From Siccibacter colletis (GTDB lineage Bacteria; Pseudomonadota; Gammaproteobacteria; Enterobacterales; Enterobacteriaceae), in NCBI RefSeq assembly GCF_000696575.1, contig NZ_JMSQ01000031.1:1-53299 (forward strand): 53,299 bases of DNA, read 5' to 3'. Positions 6,281 to 12,722 of this stretch are shown piece by piece. The notes under the pieces were generated by a model. That model was not told the DNA's origin. It worked only from the letters and a program-made list of their open reading frames with translations, and did not search any database. How positions within the stretch are numbered: the stretch's first letter is position 1; each line of letters starts with the position of its first letter. The position numbers and the translations under genes are program-made.

Positions 6281-7092
6281 AGCGCACCCTCTCTGGTCTT
6301 CATGAGAGTGTCGGATCGGAGCAGGTAATCAAAACTCGCTCTCCAGCCCCGGTCGTTATCGCCGAAGTAAAACTGTCTGGCAGTGCTGAAGAACGCTTCG
6401 AAGTACAGCGATGCTGCTTCAACGGTTGGCTCTTTCAGTTCGCTCAACAGACGCTTGATGTCGCGCTTGCGCTTGGTATTCAGTGATTCTGCGAGAGGTA
6501 GTTTTCCTTCAGCCAGTTCGTTGTAACACTGCAACACGGCTTCGTAGGGGGTAGGTTTACTGCGAGAAGATTTTTTATCATCCCGCTCGCTTACCTCCGA
6601 AGGGGGTAAGGGGGTGTTAATTTCTTTCTTTTGAATAGTTTCTTTTGTGTTTAGCTGACTTGGCTTATGTCCGTTAGCTGCTTTGGCTAAACTTTCATTA
6701 GCTGACTTGGCTAATGTTTCGCTGTTTCGGCTAATGCTTAAATCCCACTCAGAAATCACCTTATTAATACCGATCTGATTTGCTGATGAAACAACGATAT
6801 GCATCGCAATCATGTCGTTTTTAGCCTTGCAGACATGCGTGTGGTGAATACCGGTCATCTGTGCGATTTGAGTATTGGTAATGCGGTCCATCTTTTTGCC
6901 AAATCCGTATGTCTTGCGGATCACCGCCAGAGCAACCTTCAGCTGGCGAGCCGTCAAATCGGCAGCCATAACCGCTTCCAGCAGCTCATTAGCGATGCGG
7001 GTATAGCCATCATCGAGATCGGCCACTTGACGCTCCACGACCTCCAGGTGAGGCCTTAATGGTGTGACGTTGTCATAAGCTACGTTACTCAC
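6277..7092 (-). CDS. O: Lambda O-type replication initiator
   Basis: 271 aa, GTG start with AAGGAG 7 nt upstream. The N-terminal Phage_rep_O domain (GYTRIANELLEAVMAADLTARQ, KVALAVIRKTYGFGKKMD, NTQIAQMTGIHHTHV) contains a winged-helix that binds origin iterons. The centre is low-complexity because it is encoded over the iterons themselves (LAKSAN/LAKAAN repeats); the C-terminal domain likely contacts the helicase. Lambda O has the same arrangement. Confidence 0.93.
   Translation of the reverse strand: MSNVAYDNVTPLRPHLEVVERQVADLDDGYTRIANELLEAVMAADLTARQLKVALAVIRKTYGFGKKMDRITNTQIAQMTGIHHTHVCKAKNDMIAMHIVVSSANQIGINKVISEWDLSISRNSETLAKSANESLAKAANGHKPSQLNTKETIQKKEINTPLPPSEVSERDDKKSSRSKPTPYEAVLQCYNELAEGKLPLAESLNTKRKRDIKRLLSELKEPTVEAASLYFEAFFSTARQFYFGDNDRGWRASFDYLLRSDTLMKTREGAL
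6540..6740. repeat. Replication origin: four iterons inside O, plus AT-rich tract
   Basis: Four near-identical 18-bp repeats on the plus strand at 6651-6668, 6674-6691, 6698-6715 and 6718-6735, consensus TTAGCTGACTTGGCTAAT, the fourth most diverged. They are followed (in the O reading direction) by an A-rich, purine-rich segment at about 6600-6650. Iterons plus adjacent AT-rich DNA inside O is the lambda ori layout. Confidence 0.85.
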
Positions 7093-7234
7093 GATCTGAC
7101 TCCTTCTTGCCTTTGTGCTGGTTCAGGAGGTCACGCAGCTTTTCAAACGTGACCGGGCTTACCGAGCGGAGGAACCGACCGCGGATAACGTTCTTATGAA
7201 CTTCGTCCTGGTAAAAACGCTTGTTCTTAGGCAT
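7085..7234 (-). CDS. Small basic phage protein, 49 aa
   Basis: MPKNKRFYQDEVHKNVIRGR..., lysine/arginine rich. AGGAG lies 6 nt before the ATG at 7234; longer readings have no such signal. Ends 8 bases into O. Lies between cII and O. No recognised family; basic nature suggests nucleic acid contact. Confidence 0.65.
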   Translation of the reverse strand: MPKNKRFYQDEVHKNVIRGRFLRSVSPVTFEKLRDLLNQHKGKKESDRE

Positions 7235-7271
7235 AATTAACTCCTGATACTTGTTGGCGTAACACAGTGTC

Positions 7272-7556
7272 TTAAGCCCTGAACGAGTTGCCGCTCGTTT
7301 GGGGTTTTTCATTTTTTAGGATTGCCGCTACTTCCTGAGCGAGCCGCGCCATATCGTCATCCACCACACCCCACTCCAGTACCGCGAGCAGCATTGAAAA
7401 CTTCGGAAGCATGTCTGCTTTCCAGCGTGTGATGCCTGACTTATCCATCCCGATCGCCTTCGCTACGTTCGAGGCGCCTTTCATTGCGATCTGATTCAGA
7501 ATCCAAGACTCAATTTTTCGGGCCTGATTCTTGTTTCGTGTTGTTGTGTTCTCCAC
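7272..7556 (-). CDS. cII: Transcriptional activator CII
   Basis: 94 aa, GTG start. Clear lambda CII relative: IESWILNQIAMKGASNVAKAIGMDKSGITRWK forms the HTH, and PKFSMLLAVLEWGVVDDDMARLA is almost identical to lambda. CII activates the repressor-establishment promoter and int to favour lysogeny. Position after cro and before O is canonical. A clear TTGC-N6-TTGC target was not found at the 5' end of the gene. Confidence 0.95.
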   Translation of the reverse strand: MENTTTRNKNQARKIESWILNQIAMKGASNVAKAIGMDKSGITRWKADMLPKFSMLLAVLEWGVVDDDMARLAQEVAAILKNEKPQTSGNSFRA

Positions 7557-7588
7557 TTGATAAATTCCTGTTAGTTAAATTGGGTTTT

Positions 7589-7646
7589 GACGGTAATCGT
7601 CGATATGGGAATTCCCATATCGGATTAAATTCAACGATTTACCGTC
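7589..7646 (-). repeat. 58-bp imperfect hairpin in the cro-cII leader
   Basis: Outer arms ACGATTTACCGTC / GACGGTAATCGT enclose a perfect 22-bp palindrome at 7601-7622 (half CGATATGGGAA). In the PR transcript it would form a long stem-loop just downstream of boxA, where lambda has boxB. No U tract follows, so it is not an obvious terminator. AATTGGGTT is repeated on both sides (about 7578 and 7652). Confidence 0.75.
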
Positions 7647-7666
7647 GCTTTAATTGGGTTCCAGAT

Positions 7667-7678
7667 TGTTAAAGAGCG
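7667..7678 (-). promoter_or_regulatory. boxA antitermination element (nutR-like)
   Basis: Minus strand CGCTCTTTAACA, a perfect match to the boxA core bound by NusB/NusE. It lies 6 nt beyond the cro stop, exactly where lambda nutR is. No lambda-type GCCCTGAAAAAGGGC boxB follows; a larger hairpin occupies that position. Confidence 0.75.
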
Positions 7679-7683
7679 TTTAA

Positions 7684-7899
7684 TCAACTGGCCTGCAGTA
7701 GCCCTGCCAGGTCCGGGCGGATTTCGGCGGCCTTAACTTTCCCGCCTGTTGCATTGACGATCGGCATTACGTACCGAGCGTCAATTCCACCTCCGTGAAG
7801 CCATCGCCACACGGTTGGCTGAGCAACACCGCAGAGGTCGGCCAGCTTCTTCTGGCTGCCAGCGATGTTGACTGCTCGCTGGATTACTTTGTTGGTCAT
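7684..7899 (-). CDS. cro: Cro repressor (YdaS-type HTH)
   Basis: 71 aa starting MTNKVIQRAVNIAGSQKKLADLCG; AAGGA 7 nt upstream of the ATG. HTH SQKKLADLCGVAQPTVWRWLHGG and the YVMPIV tail resemble Cro/YdaS-like proteins. First gene of PR, divergent from cI over shared operators, so it is the Cro of this phage: it would repress PRM and damp early transcription. Confidence 0.9.
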   Translation of the reverse strand: MTNKVIQRAVNIAGSQKKLADLCGVAQPTVWRWLHGGGIDARYVMPIVNATGGKVKAAEIRPDLAGLLQAS

Positions 7900-7930
7900 A
7901 TCCAATTCCTTTGCGTATTGGTGTATAGGG

Positions 7931-7959
7931 ATAATAGCAATGCGTATTGATATTGGCAA
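7931..7959 (-). promoter_or_regulatory. Promoter PR
   Basis: Minus strand TTGCCA, 17-bp spacer, TATTAT. The -10 (7931-7936) lies in operator 7933-7948 and the -35 (7954-7959) touches operator 7958-7973, so repressor binding blocks it. Drives cro-cII-O-helicase. Confidence 0.85.
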
Positions 7960-7998
7960 TAGCAAAACGTGTTTTGACCAGTAATACGCATGCGTATA
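7933..7998. promoter_or_regulatory. Right operator OR: three 16-bp sites
   Basis: Sites at 7933-7948 (AATAGCAATGCGTATT), 7958-7973 (AATAGCAAAACGTGTT) and 7983-7998 (AATACGCATGCGTATA, containing a perfect 14-bp palindrome). Starts are exactly 25 bp apart, so repressors would bind on a regular, though not integral-turn, spacing. The same half-sites recur at 10221-10281. Confidence 0.88.
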
Positions 7999-8002
7999 GA
8001 TT
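7974..8002 (+). promoter_or_regulatory. Promoter PRM
   Basis: TTGACC, 17-bp spacer, TAGATT. The -10 overlaps the 7983-7998 operator, so that site is the negative-autoregulation site (OR3 equivalent). The start site would fall at about 8009-8010, on the cI ATG itself; no ribosome-binding site is visible, so the mRNA is probably leaderless as in lambda. Confidence 0.75.
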
Positions 8003-8009
8003 AAAAACC

Positions 8010-8705
8010 ATGAAAATTGAAAATCTTGCAGATCGCTTAAACTACGCGATGTCTCAGTGCGGAATGACTCAAGGCGCTTTAGCTAAGGCGTCCGGCGTTG
8101 CTCAACCTACTATCTGGAGATTGGCTAACGGCAATGCCAGGGGCTCGACAAAGATTGTGGAGATAGCTAACGCCCTTAATGTAAGGGTTGAGTGGCTTTC
8201 AACTGGTGAGGGAGCGATGAGGAACGGTGATCAAGATGTTGAACCCGTCGCGCAGAAACAGTCAGCCAATTCATATCGTGTAGACGTACTTGATGTTCAA
8301 GCCAGCGCGGGGCCGGGAACTATGCTCTCTAACGATTTCATCGAGACCATTCGCGCCATTGAGTACACGCCTGAGAAAGGTCGCGCCCTCTTCGGATCTA
8401 TACCGGCATCGTCAGTGAAGGTCATCACCGTGCGTGGCGACAGCATGGAAGGCACAATCGACCCGGGCGATGAGATATTCGTTAACGTGAGCATTCGCGG
8501 CTTCGACGGCGACGGTATCTACGTATTCGTGTTTGGTAACACTCTCCACGTTAAGCGCCTGCAAATGCACAAAGACAAGCTTCTGGTGCTGTCAGACAAC
8601 GATCGCTACAAGGAGTGGTACATCGAGGATGGCGACATGGAAAGGTTCCATATCATGGCGAAGGTTCTGATTAAGCAGACCATCGCTTATAAGCGCTTTG
8701 GTTAG
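8010..8705 (+). CDS. cI: Prophage repressor CI, LexA-like autoprotease
   Basis: 231 aa. N-terminal HTH (TQGALAKASGVAQPTIWRLANG, about 20-41). C-terminal S24 peptidase: cleavage site Ala100-Gly101 (QASAGPG), nucleophile Ser145 in RGDSMEGT, general base Lys182 in LHVKRL. RecA-stimulated self-cleavage would induce the prophage after DNA damage. All three catalytic features are intact, so SOS induction should work. Start chosen to match leaderless PRM. Confidence 0.95.
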   Translation: MKIENLADRLNYAMSQCGMTQGALAKASGVAQPTIWRLANGNARGSTKIVEIANALNVRVEWLSTGEGAMRNGDQDVEPVAQKQSANSYRVDVLDVQASAGPGTMLSNDFIETIRAIEYTPEKGRALFGSIPASSVKVITVRGDSMEGTIDPGDEIFVNVSIRGFDGDGIYVFVFGNTLHVKRLQMHKDKLLVLSDNDRYKEWYIEDGDMERFHIMAKVLIKQTIAYKRFG

Positions 8706-8845
8706 GGCCGAATCTGCGGGTGGTTTGATCGGCCAGATGCTTTGAATGGAGCATAGTTGCTACACGCCGATTGATATCATATCGGGCTAGGAATGTAATT
8801 TTGAAGTCAAAATATTCTTAAATATAGTATACTTAGGATAAGATT

Positions 8846-9922
8846 ATGATGTCGAGTAACTCAGAAGTTGCGAATGATATGATTGATACAAATAAGAAAT
8901 ATTTAATTTGGAACAACAAGGGCGGCGTCGGGAAAACTTTTTTAACTTATAACCTCGCCGTTGAATATGCCATCACTCACGACCACGAAGATGTTGTCGT
9001 CATTGATGCGTGCCCGCAATCCAACGTTTCTGAAATTATCTTAGGTGGTAACGGTGTTGGTGAGGAGAACTTAAACCAACTTCGGGAAAGGAATACTACG
9101 ATTGCTGGCTATATAAAAGAAAGATTTAGTAATTCCCCGCTTTCTCGTTTAGGTAACGAATCATCCTACTTTGTAAAAGCTGATTCAGTTAATCCTAAAA
9201 TGCCCAAAAACTTATATTTGTTGCCCGGTGACGTTGACCTTGATATCTGCTCAAGGCTGATTGCTCATATAGGGTCATCACCTGTAAAAGAAGCTTGGAA
9301 AAAAAGCAGGTCTCTCTTGATCGATCTCATCGCCTCTTTTGAAGCGGATAAAGCAATATCAGACAGACCCAAAACATTCTTTATTGACTGCAATCCAAGC
9401 TTTGCGAGCTACACTGAGCTGGGTGTTGTCGCCTCTAATAGAGTCATCATCCCTTGCACAGCAGATGCAGCATCTATTCGAGGAATAAAAAACTTAGTTA
9501 AATTGATATATGGCGTTTCTATCGATAGTTCAGAGCAAGATGAAATGTTCCTAGATTTCAATAAAGAAGCTAAACAAAGTAAAATCGAATTCCCAAGGCT
9601 GCATCTTTTCGTCCAGAATCGTTCACGAACTAATGAAAGTGATGCTGCTAAGGCGTTTAAATCACATGCAGAAGAAATTAAAAGAATAACAACAGAATTA
9701 CTCAAAACTCATCCTCATCTATTTACAGATGATCAGCTCGATGACCGCGTTAAGCACGTGAAAGACGGGAACACACTTGCAGCAATAATAAACCACGAAG
9801 GATGCCCTTTAAGCACTCTTCAGCATAAAAGCTACACAATCTACGGCATGGCGACTCAAGCCAATAAAGCTCAGATAGATGCCTTAGAGACGGATGTCAA
9901 TGCCGTAGTAAATTGCATTTGA
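8846..9922 (+). CDS. ParA-like ATPase in the immunity region
   Basis: 358 aa. Deviant Walker A KGGVGKT (25-31), DACPQSN (54-60) corresponding to the ParA A' motif, and FFIDCNPSF (Walker B-like) followed by VIIPCTADAASIRGIKNL. The usual ParA/Soj ATPase core is present; no ParB partner gene or parS-like repeats are seen nearby. It is distinctly AT-rich compared with neighbours, has its own upstream AT-rich region (TATACT at 8828-8833) and its own terminator, and lies between cI and PL, where lambda has rexAB. So it is likely expressed in the lysogen. A role in superinfection exclusion or host modulation is inference; segregation is unlikely for an integrated phage. Confidence 0.85.
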   Translation: MMSSNSEVANDMIDTNKKYLIWNNKGGVGKTFLTYNLAVEYAITHDHEDVVVIDACPQSNVSEIILGGNGVGEENLNQLRERNTTIAGYIKERFSNSPLSRLGNESSYFVKADSVNPKMPKNLYLLPGDVDLDICSRLIAHIGSSPVKEAWKKSRSLLIDLIASFEADKAISDRPKTFFIDCNPSFASYTELGVVASNRVIIPCTADAASIRGIKNLVKLIYGVSIDSSEQDEMFLDFNKEAKQSKIEFPRLHLFVQNRSRTNESDAAKAFKSHAEEIKRITTELLKTHPHLFTDDQLDDRVKHVKDGNTLAAIINHEGCPLSTLQHKSYTIYGMATQANKAQIDALETDVNAVVNCI

Positions 9923-9929
9923 TTAATCT

Positions 9930-9952
9930 CCCGGCCACCGCGCCGGGTTTTT
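9930..9952 (+). terminator. Terminator after the ParA-like gene
   Basis: CCCGGC stem with GCCGGG, 6-nt loop, then TTTTT. Begins 8 nt after the ParA-like stop and abuts the stop of the convergent 63-aa gene. Confidence 0.85.
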
Positions 9953-10142
9953 ATTGCCCCTTCCTCACAAGTTCTGCCGCATCCCTGTTAGCGCCCTTCC
10001 CTATCACATTGCCTGTAGCCTTACGGTTGCGCTCCAGCCGCTCCACTATGTTGTCTTTGGTGATCGGCACCTGAGAGGCAACTAAATCCACCACAGCCAT
10101 CCCTATAGCATTGAGAATCAGTCCAGCTTCTTCATCGTTCAT
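9951..10142 (-). CDS. Small protein, 63 aa, AriR/YmgB-like pattern (tentative)
   Basis: Starts MNDEEAGLILNAIGMAVVDLV with GGAGG 9 nt upstream. The helical layout (acidic start, LILNAIGMAVVDLV, ITKDNIVERLE, basic tail) resembles the YmgB/AriR biofilm-regulator family found in prophages, but this is a pattern match only. Sits between the ParA-like gene and OL, reading toward the former, so it can be expressed in the lysogen. Confidence 0.6.
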   Translation of the reverse strand: MNDEEAGLILNAIGMAVVDLVASQVPITKDNIVERLERNRKATGNVIGKGANRDAAELVRKGQ

Positions 10143-10220
10143 TTCATAGCCTCCAATGTGATTTACCTCAGATTAGCACCGCTATTTACAAAATTAAATA
10201 TTCCACAAAAACATTAACTT

Positions 10221-10281
10221 AATAACAATTGCTATTAAATTATATCAATACGTATTGCTATAAATAATACGCATGTCTATT
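10221..10281. promoter_or_regulatory. Left operator OL
   Basis: Sites with the OR half-sequence at 10221-10236 (AATAACAATTGCTATT, one mismatch from a palindrome), about 10244-10259 (central AATACGTATT palindrome) and 10266-10281 (AATACGCATGTCTATT). They cover PL, so CI binding would silence the left operon; DNA looping with OR 2.2 kb away is possible as in lambda. Confidence 0.8.
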
Positions 10282-10283
10282 AT
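10255..10283 (+). promoter_or_regulatory. Promoter PL
   Basis: TTGCTA, 17-bp spacer, TATTAT; the -10 overlaps operator 10266-10281. Start expected near 10290. Drives the rightward early operon to xis/int. Confidence 0.75.
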
Positions 10284-10289
10284 GAACCC

Positions 10290-10724
10290 ATCGAGACAAC
10301 ACATCGACAGCTGAGCGAAGTTAGCCAGCGGCGAAGTTGAGATTCGGTCAGTCGAACGGCGCGACAGTAAACCATGCGTCGGGAGCGCGGCGGGTTCAGG
10401 ATGAACGGCAATGCTGCTCACAAGCGATTTACCAGGTGGCATTTACGAGTGCCACCCGGCAAATCAACCAACAACCAAGGAGAGCATATGCGACGGCAGA
10501 GCTTACAAACTCAGAAAATTTAAATCGATCTGGTCGGCGCGGTGTTTCGATGAAGCACCTGCGATGTACTCCCCCGGCGTAGTCGGGGGTTTACAAGGAA
10601 TGTTTTGGGGTGTGGTCAGTGAGTACGGCCTAATCGTGAAGAGGGCCAAGCTCATGCGGCTGGTTACCGCCCACACCGACCAAAGCATTTCACAGCGCGT
10701 TAATAACAACTTATTGAGGGCAAT
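10290..10724 (+). other. Structured 5' leader of the PL transcript
   Basis: About 435 nt with no firmly supported gene. Visible hairpins: GGTGGCA/TGCCACC at 10435-10456 (7 bp, 8-nt loop) and CCCCCG/CGGGGG at 10571-10589. No boxA match was found on the plus strand. This is where an N gene with nutL, or an RNA element such as HK022 put, would be expected. Confidence 0.5.
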
Positions 10725-10731
10725 ATGCTGA
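10411..10731 (+). CDS. Uncertain ORF in the PL leader
   Basis: An open frame of 106 codons overlapping the next gene start by 7 bases (ATATGCTGA). The internal part from about 10490 reads CDGRAYKLRKFKSIWSARCF then a hydrophobic, glycine-rich middle; it is basic near the start. The only good ribosome-binding site (AAGGAG at about 10479) precedes ATA TGC in this frame, or an ATG in another frame that stops after 11 codons. It could be an antiterminator-like protein or not coding at all. Confidence 0.3.
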   Translation: MLLTSDLPGGIYECHPANQPTTKESICDGRAYKLRKFKSIWSARCFDEAPAMYSPGVVGGLQGMFWGVVSEYGLIVKRAKLMRLVTAHTDQSISQRVNNNLLRAIC

Positions 10732-10868
10732 AAAAAACTAAGCGCCGACTTTACAGGGAGGGGCTTTACTCATGCCGCGTTCCTGATGCCGATTCATCTA
10801 AATGGACCGTTGACCAGTGGTGTGAATGGATAGATGAAAATGGTTCCTGGTGGGGACCAACTTATTGA
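10725..10868 (+). CDS. Small phage protein, 47 aa
   Basis: MLKKTKRRLYREGLYSCRVP... ending SWWGPTY; basic start, then tryptophan-rich WTVDQWCEWIDENGSWW. TTGAGGG lies about 7 nt upstream. Ten bases before the zinc-finger gene. Not recognised. Confidence 0.55.
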   Translation: MLKKTKRRLYREGLYSCRVPDADSSKWTVDQWCEWIDENGSWWGPTY

Positions 10869-10877
10869 GGTGAGGCA

Positions 10878-11507
10878 ATGGACAAACGAATTGATGGAGA
10901 GATTATCCGGGGCGTCATAAACGATCCTCGCCTCTTCTCGGGGATTGAGCGCGTCAGAAGTGGCAGCACTCAGATGTTCGGAAAGCGAATTATCCAGGGT
11001 GGGAAATGCATCCAGGAATGCGATTTTGAAATCACTCCCCCAGAAAAGAGCTGGTATTCAAAGGAAATTGATGGGGTTTGGCACTGGGTTGAAGGCTGCG
11101 ACCATTGCAATGGCACCCCAAAAGAATGGGCGTATGTTCGCTGCGATAAGCATGACGTCTGTGTTGATTGTGGCTCTGATAGAGAGCATGCAGCGAAATC
11201 TACCAGTGGTGCCGTTTGGGGGAGTAGTGGCGGATGGCGCTGCAATGATTGCCAGGAGCAGCTTGATAGTGCGCGACTCGCAGAAGCGGAGGCGAGGATT
11301 ATTCCTGACGATGAATATGATGAGATGGATTTCTGGCACGAAAACGAAGCTCGCTGCCCGTGGTGTAAGGTAGAAATAACCACCGATGAATTATACGACG
11401 CCCGCCAGGAAGAGCATCAATGCCACGAGTGCGAGCGCCACTTCAAGTTGACGGCAGAACATTCGGTGTCGTGGACAACAATTCGGTCGGTCAAACAGGT
11501 CGCTTAG
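10878..11507 (+). CDS. Multi-CxxC zinc-ribbon phage protein, 209 aa
   Basis: GAGG 6 nt upstream. Cysteine pairs at 74/77 (CDHC), 95/98 (CVDC), 122/125 (CNDC), 160/163 (CPWC) and 182/185 (CHEC), with single Cys89 adding to the second; the last two pairs form a clear rubredoxin-like zinc ribbon. Residues 1-70 have no cysteine ribbon and look like a separate domain. No enzyme motif seen. Stop codon lies inside the following terminator hairpin. Function unknown. Confidence 0.75.
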   Translation: MDKRIDGEIIRGVINDPRLFSGIERVRSGSTQMFGKRIIQGGKCIQECDFEITPPEKSWYSKEIDGVWHWVEGCDHCNGTPKEWAYVRCDKHDVCVDCGSDREHAAKSTSGAVWGSSGGWRCNDCQEQLDSARLAEAEARIIPDDEYDEMDFWHENEARCPWCKVEITTDELYDARQEEHQCHECERHFKLTAEHSVSWTTIRSVKQVA

Positions 11508-11520
11508 GCGGCCTTTTTTT
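11498..11520 (+). terminator. Terminator after the zinc-ribbon gene
   Basis: GGTCGC/GCGGCC stem, 4-nt loop, then seven T. Nearly the same sequence recurs at 15334-15355. Confidence 0.85.
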
Positions 11521-11543
11521 GCGGGTAACTGCAGAGGGTAAAA

Positions 11544-11993
11544 ATGAACGAACAGGCAAACAAAATACTCATTGAGCTACTACAAAAAGCCGCTAACGGA
11601 ATCGACGCGGCTGTTTCCTTTAGCCAGGCGCAAATACCTGATGTTGTTAATCAGTTACTGGTTTGGAACATGGTGCATAGCCTGATAATGACGTTGATAG
11701 CCATTTCAACTATTCCTCTGATTTTATGGTTTGTGAAGAGACAGTTCCAAAAAGTTGAAATAGGCAAGTTCAGCAACGAAGGATATTCATGGGACAGGGG
11801 TAATCCAAAGTACAGCCCCACTATGGTATGGGACAGCAAAGGAGAGCTTAGCTTCCTGATAGCTCCAGGAGCCGCAGTACTTTGTATTTGGGCGGTATGG
11901 GTTATTGGCGTAGTAACAAAGATGACGTGGCTAAAAATCTGGCTTGCGCCGAAATTGTACCTCCTTGAATACGCAGCCTCACTAATCAAATAG
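11544..11993 (+). CDS. Membrane protein, 149 aa, unknown
   Basis: Predicted membrane segments at about 43-65 (VHSLIMTLIAISTIPLILWFV) and 104-124 (FLIAPGAAVLCIWAVWVIGV), with a possible third near the C-terminus. Polar loop between contains FSNEGYSWDRGNPKYSP. Flanked by terminators on both sides, so it forms an independent insert in the early operon. Not a recognised holin; superinfection exclusion is one possibility but unproven. Confidence 0.7.
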   Translation: MNEQANKILIELLQKAANGIDAAVSFSQAQIPDVVNQLLVWNMVHSLIMTLIAISTIPLILWFVKRQFQKVEIGKFSNEGYSWDRGNPKYSPTMVWDSKGELSFLIAPGAAVLCIWAVWVIGVVTKMTWLKIWLAPKLYLLEYAASLIK

Positions 11994-12014
11994 ACCCGCT
12001 CCGGCGGGTTTTTT
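11994..12014 (+). terminator. Terminator after the membrane-protein gene
   Basis: ACCCGC/GCGGGT stem with 4-nt loop and six T, immediately after the stop codon. Confidence 0.87.
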
Positions 12015-12144
12015 ATCGCCCATACCTCAGGCGTCTTCACGGAGATGCCTCAGTTATGACGCGGCTATCCACCGCATTATCGCAAGAGCGCGATGTCAGG
12101 TTTTATCAACGTTCGGCGGCGCGGCCTAAGCGCAGGAGATGATT

Positions 12145-12351
12145 ATGGAAAACGACCATACAAAACCGGCATTCCCTACGATTGAAGCCAATCACTTTAA
12201 AGACTACTCAGACCCCGGCATGACGCTTCGTGATTACTTCGCAGCTAAAGCTATGCAAGCAATTGTCGACGTAGGTCATAGTCCGGAATTGTTCGCTAAC
12301 CACGCATATAAAATTGCTGACGCAATGCTCCGCGCCCGGGAGGCATCATGA
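12145..12351 (+). CDS. Phage protein, 68 aa
   Basis: Contains PGMTLRDYFAAKAMQAIVD, a segment common in short lambdoid early proteins. The ATG at 12145 is preferred over 12139, which lies directly on the AGGAG ribosome-binding site. ATGA overlap with the next gene. Function unknown. Confidence 0.72.
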   Translation: MENDHTKPAFPTIEANHFKDYSDPGMTLRDYFAAKAMQAIVDVGHSPELFANHAYKIADAMLRAREAS

Positions 12352-12509
12352 CAGTCACCCACAACGGCAAGCAGTACACCGTCACCGCATTAGCTTCTGG
12401 CTATCAGTGGCAGCTGGTAGAAGTTGATGCACCCCGCAGCAAGCTAACACTGAATCGCCAGCAGATGATTTTGGCCGGATTCGCTCACCTCGTGGAGAAA
12501 GCGGCATGA
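12348..12509 (+). CDS. Phage hypothetical protein, 53 aa
   Basis: MTVTHNGKQYTVTALASGYQW..., predicted small beta-sheet then a C-terminal helix. Overlaps both neighbours by ATGA. No recognised family. Confidence 0.65.
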   Translation: MTVTHNGKQYTVTALASGYQWQLVEVDAPRSKLTLNRQQMILAGFAHLVEKAA

Positions 12510-12712
12510 CAGCTCACCATTACGGCACACAGGAAGTCAATCGCGGCGCTGTTCAGCCCGGAATGCTCGTTAAGCACAAAGACAGCGTCTGGACTGCGTC
12601 GGCTAACTCACGCGGCAAGCTGTTTCTGCATCGCGGCGTTGAACGCACATACACAAAAGAGCTGCTTGTCGTCGTCTATCTCGATGGGCGTGGGAACGGG
12701 TTAAGTCATTGA
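12506..12712 (+). CDS. Phage hypothetical protein, 68 aa
   Basis: MTAHHYGTQEVNRGAVQPGM..., likely SH3-like small beta barrel (QPGMLVKHKDSVWTA). Coupled upstream by ATGA. No assigned function. Confidence 0.65.
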   Translation: MTAHHYGTQEVNRGAVQPGMLVKHKDSVWTASANSRGKLFLHRGVERTYTKELLVVVYLDGRGNGLSH

Positions 12713-12722
12713 GGAGATGATG

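Noticed and set aside
6651-6735. Repeats at 6651-6735 as a CRISPR array
   Set aside because: Spacing is 2-6 bp, without spacer-sized unique sequence, and they lie inside an O initiator gene; they are iterons.
8846-9922. ParA-like gene as part of a partition system
   Set aside because: No ParB-like gene or centromere-like repeats around it, and the phage has a normal integrase and attachment junction.
10337-10582. 81-codon frame in the PL leader
   Set aside because: No ribosome-binding site and overlaps two hairpins and another frame; no protein features.
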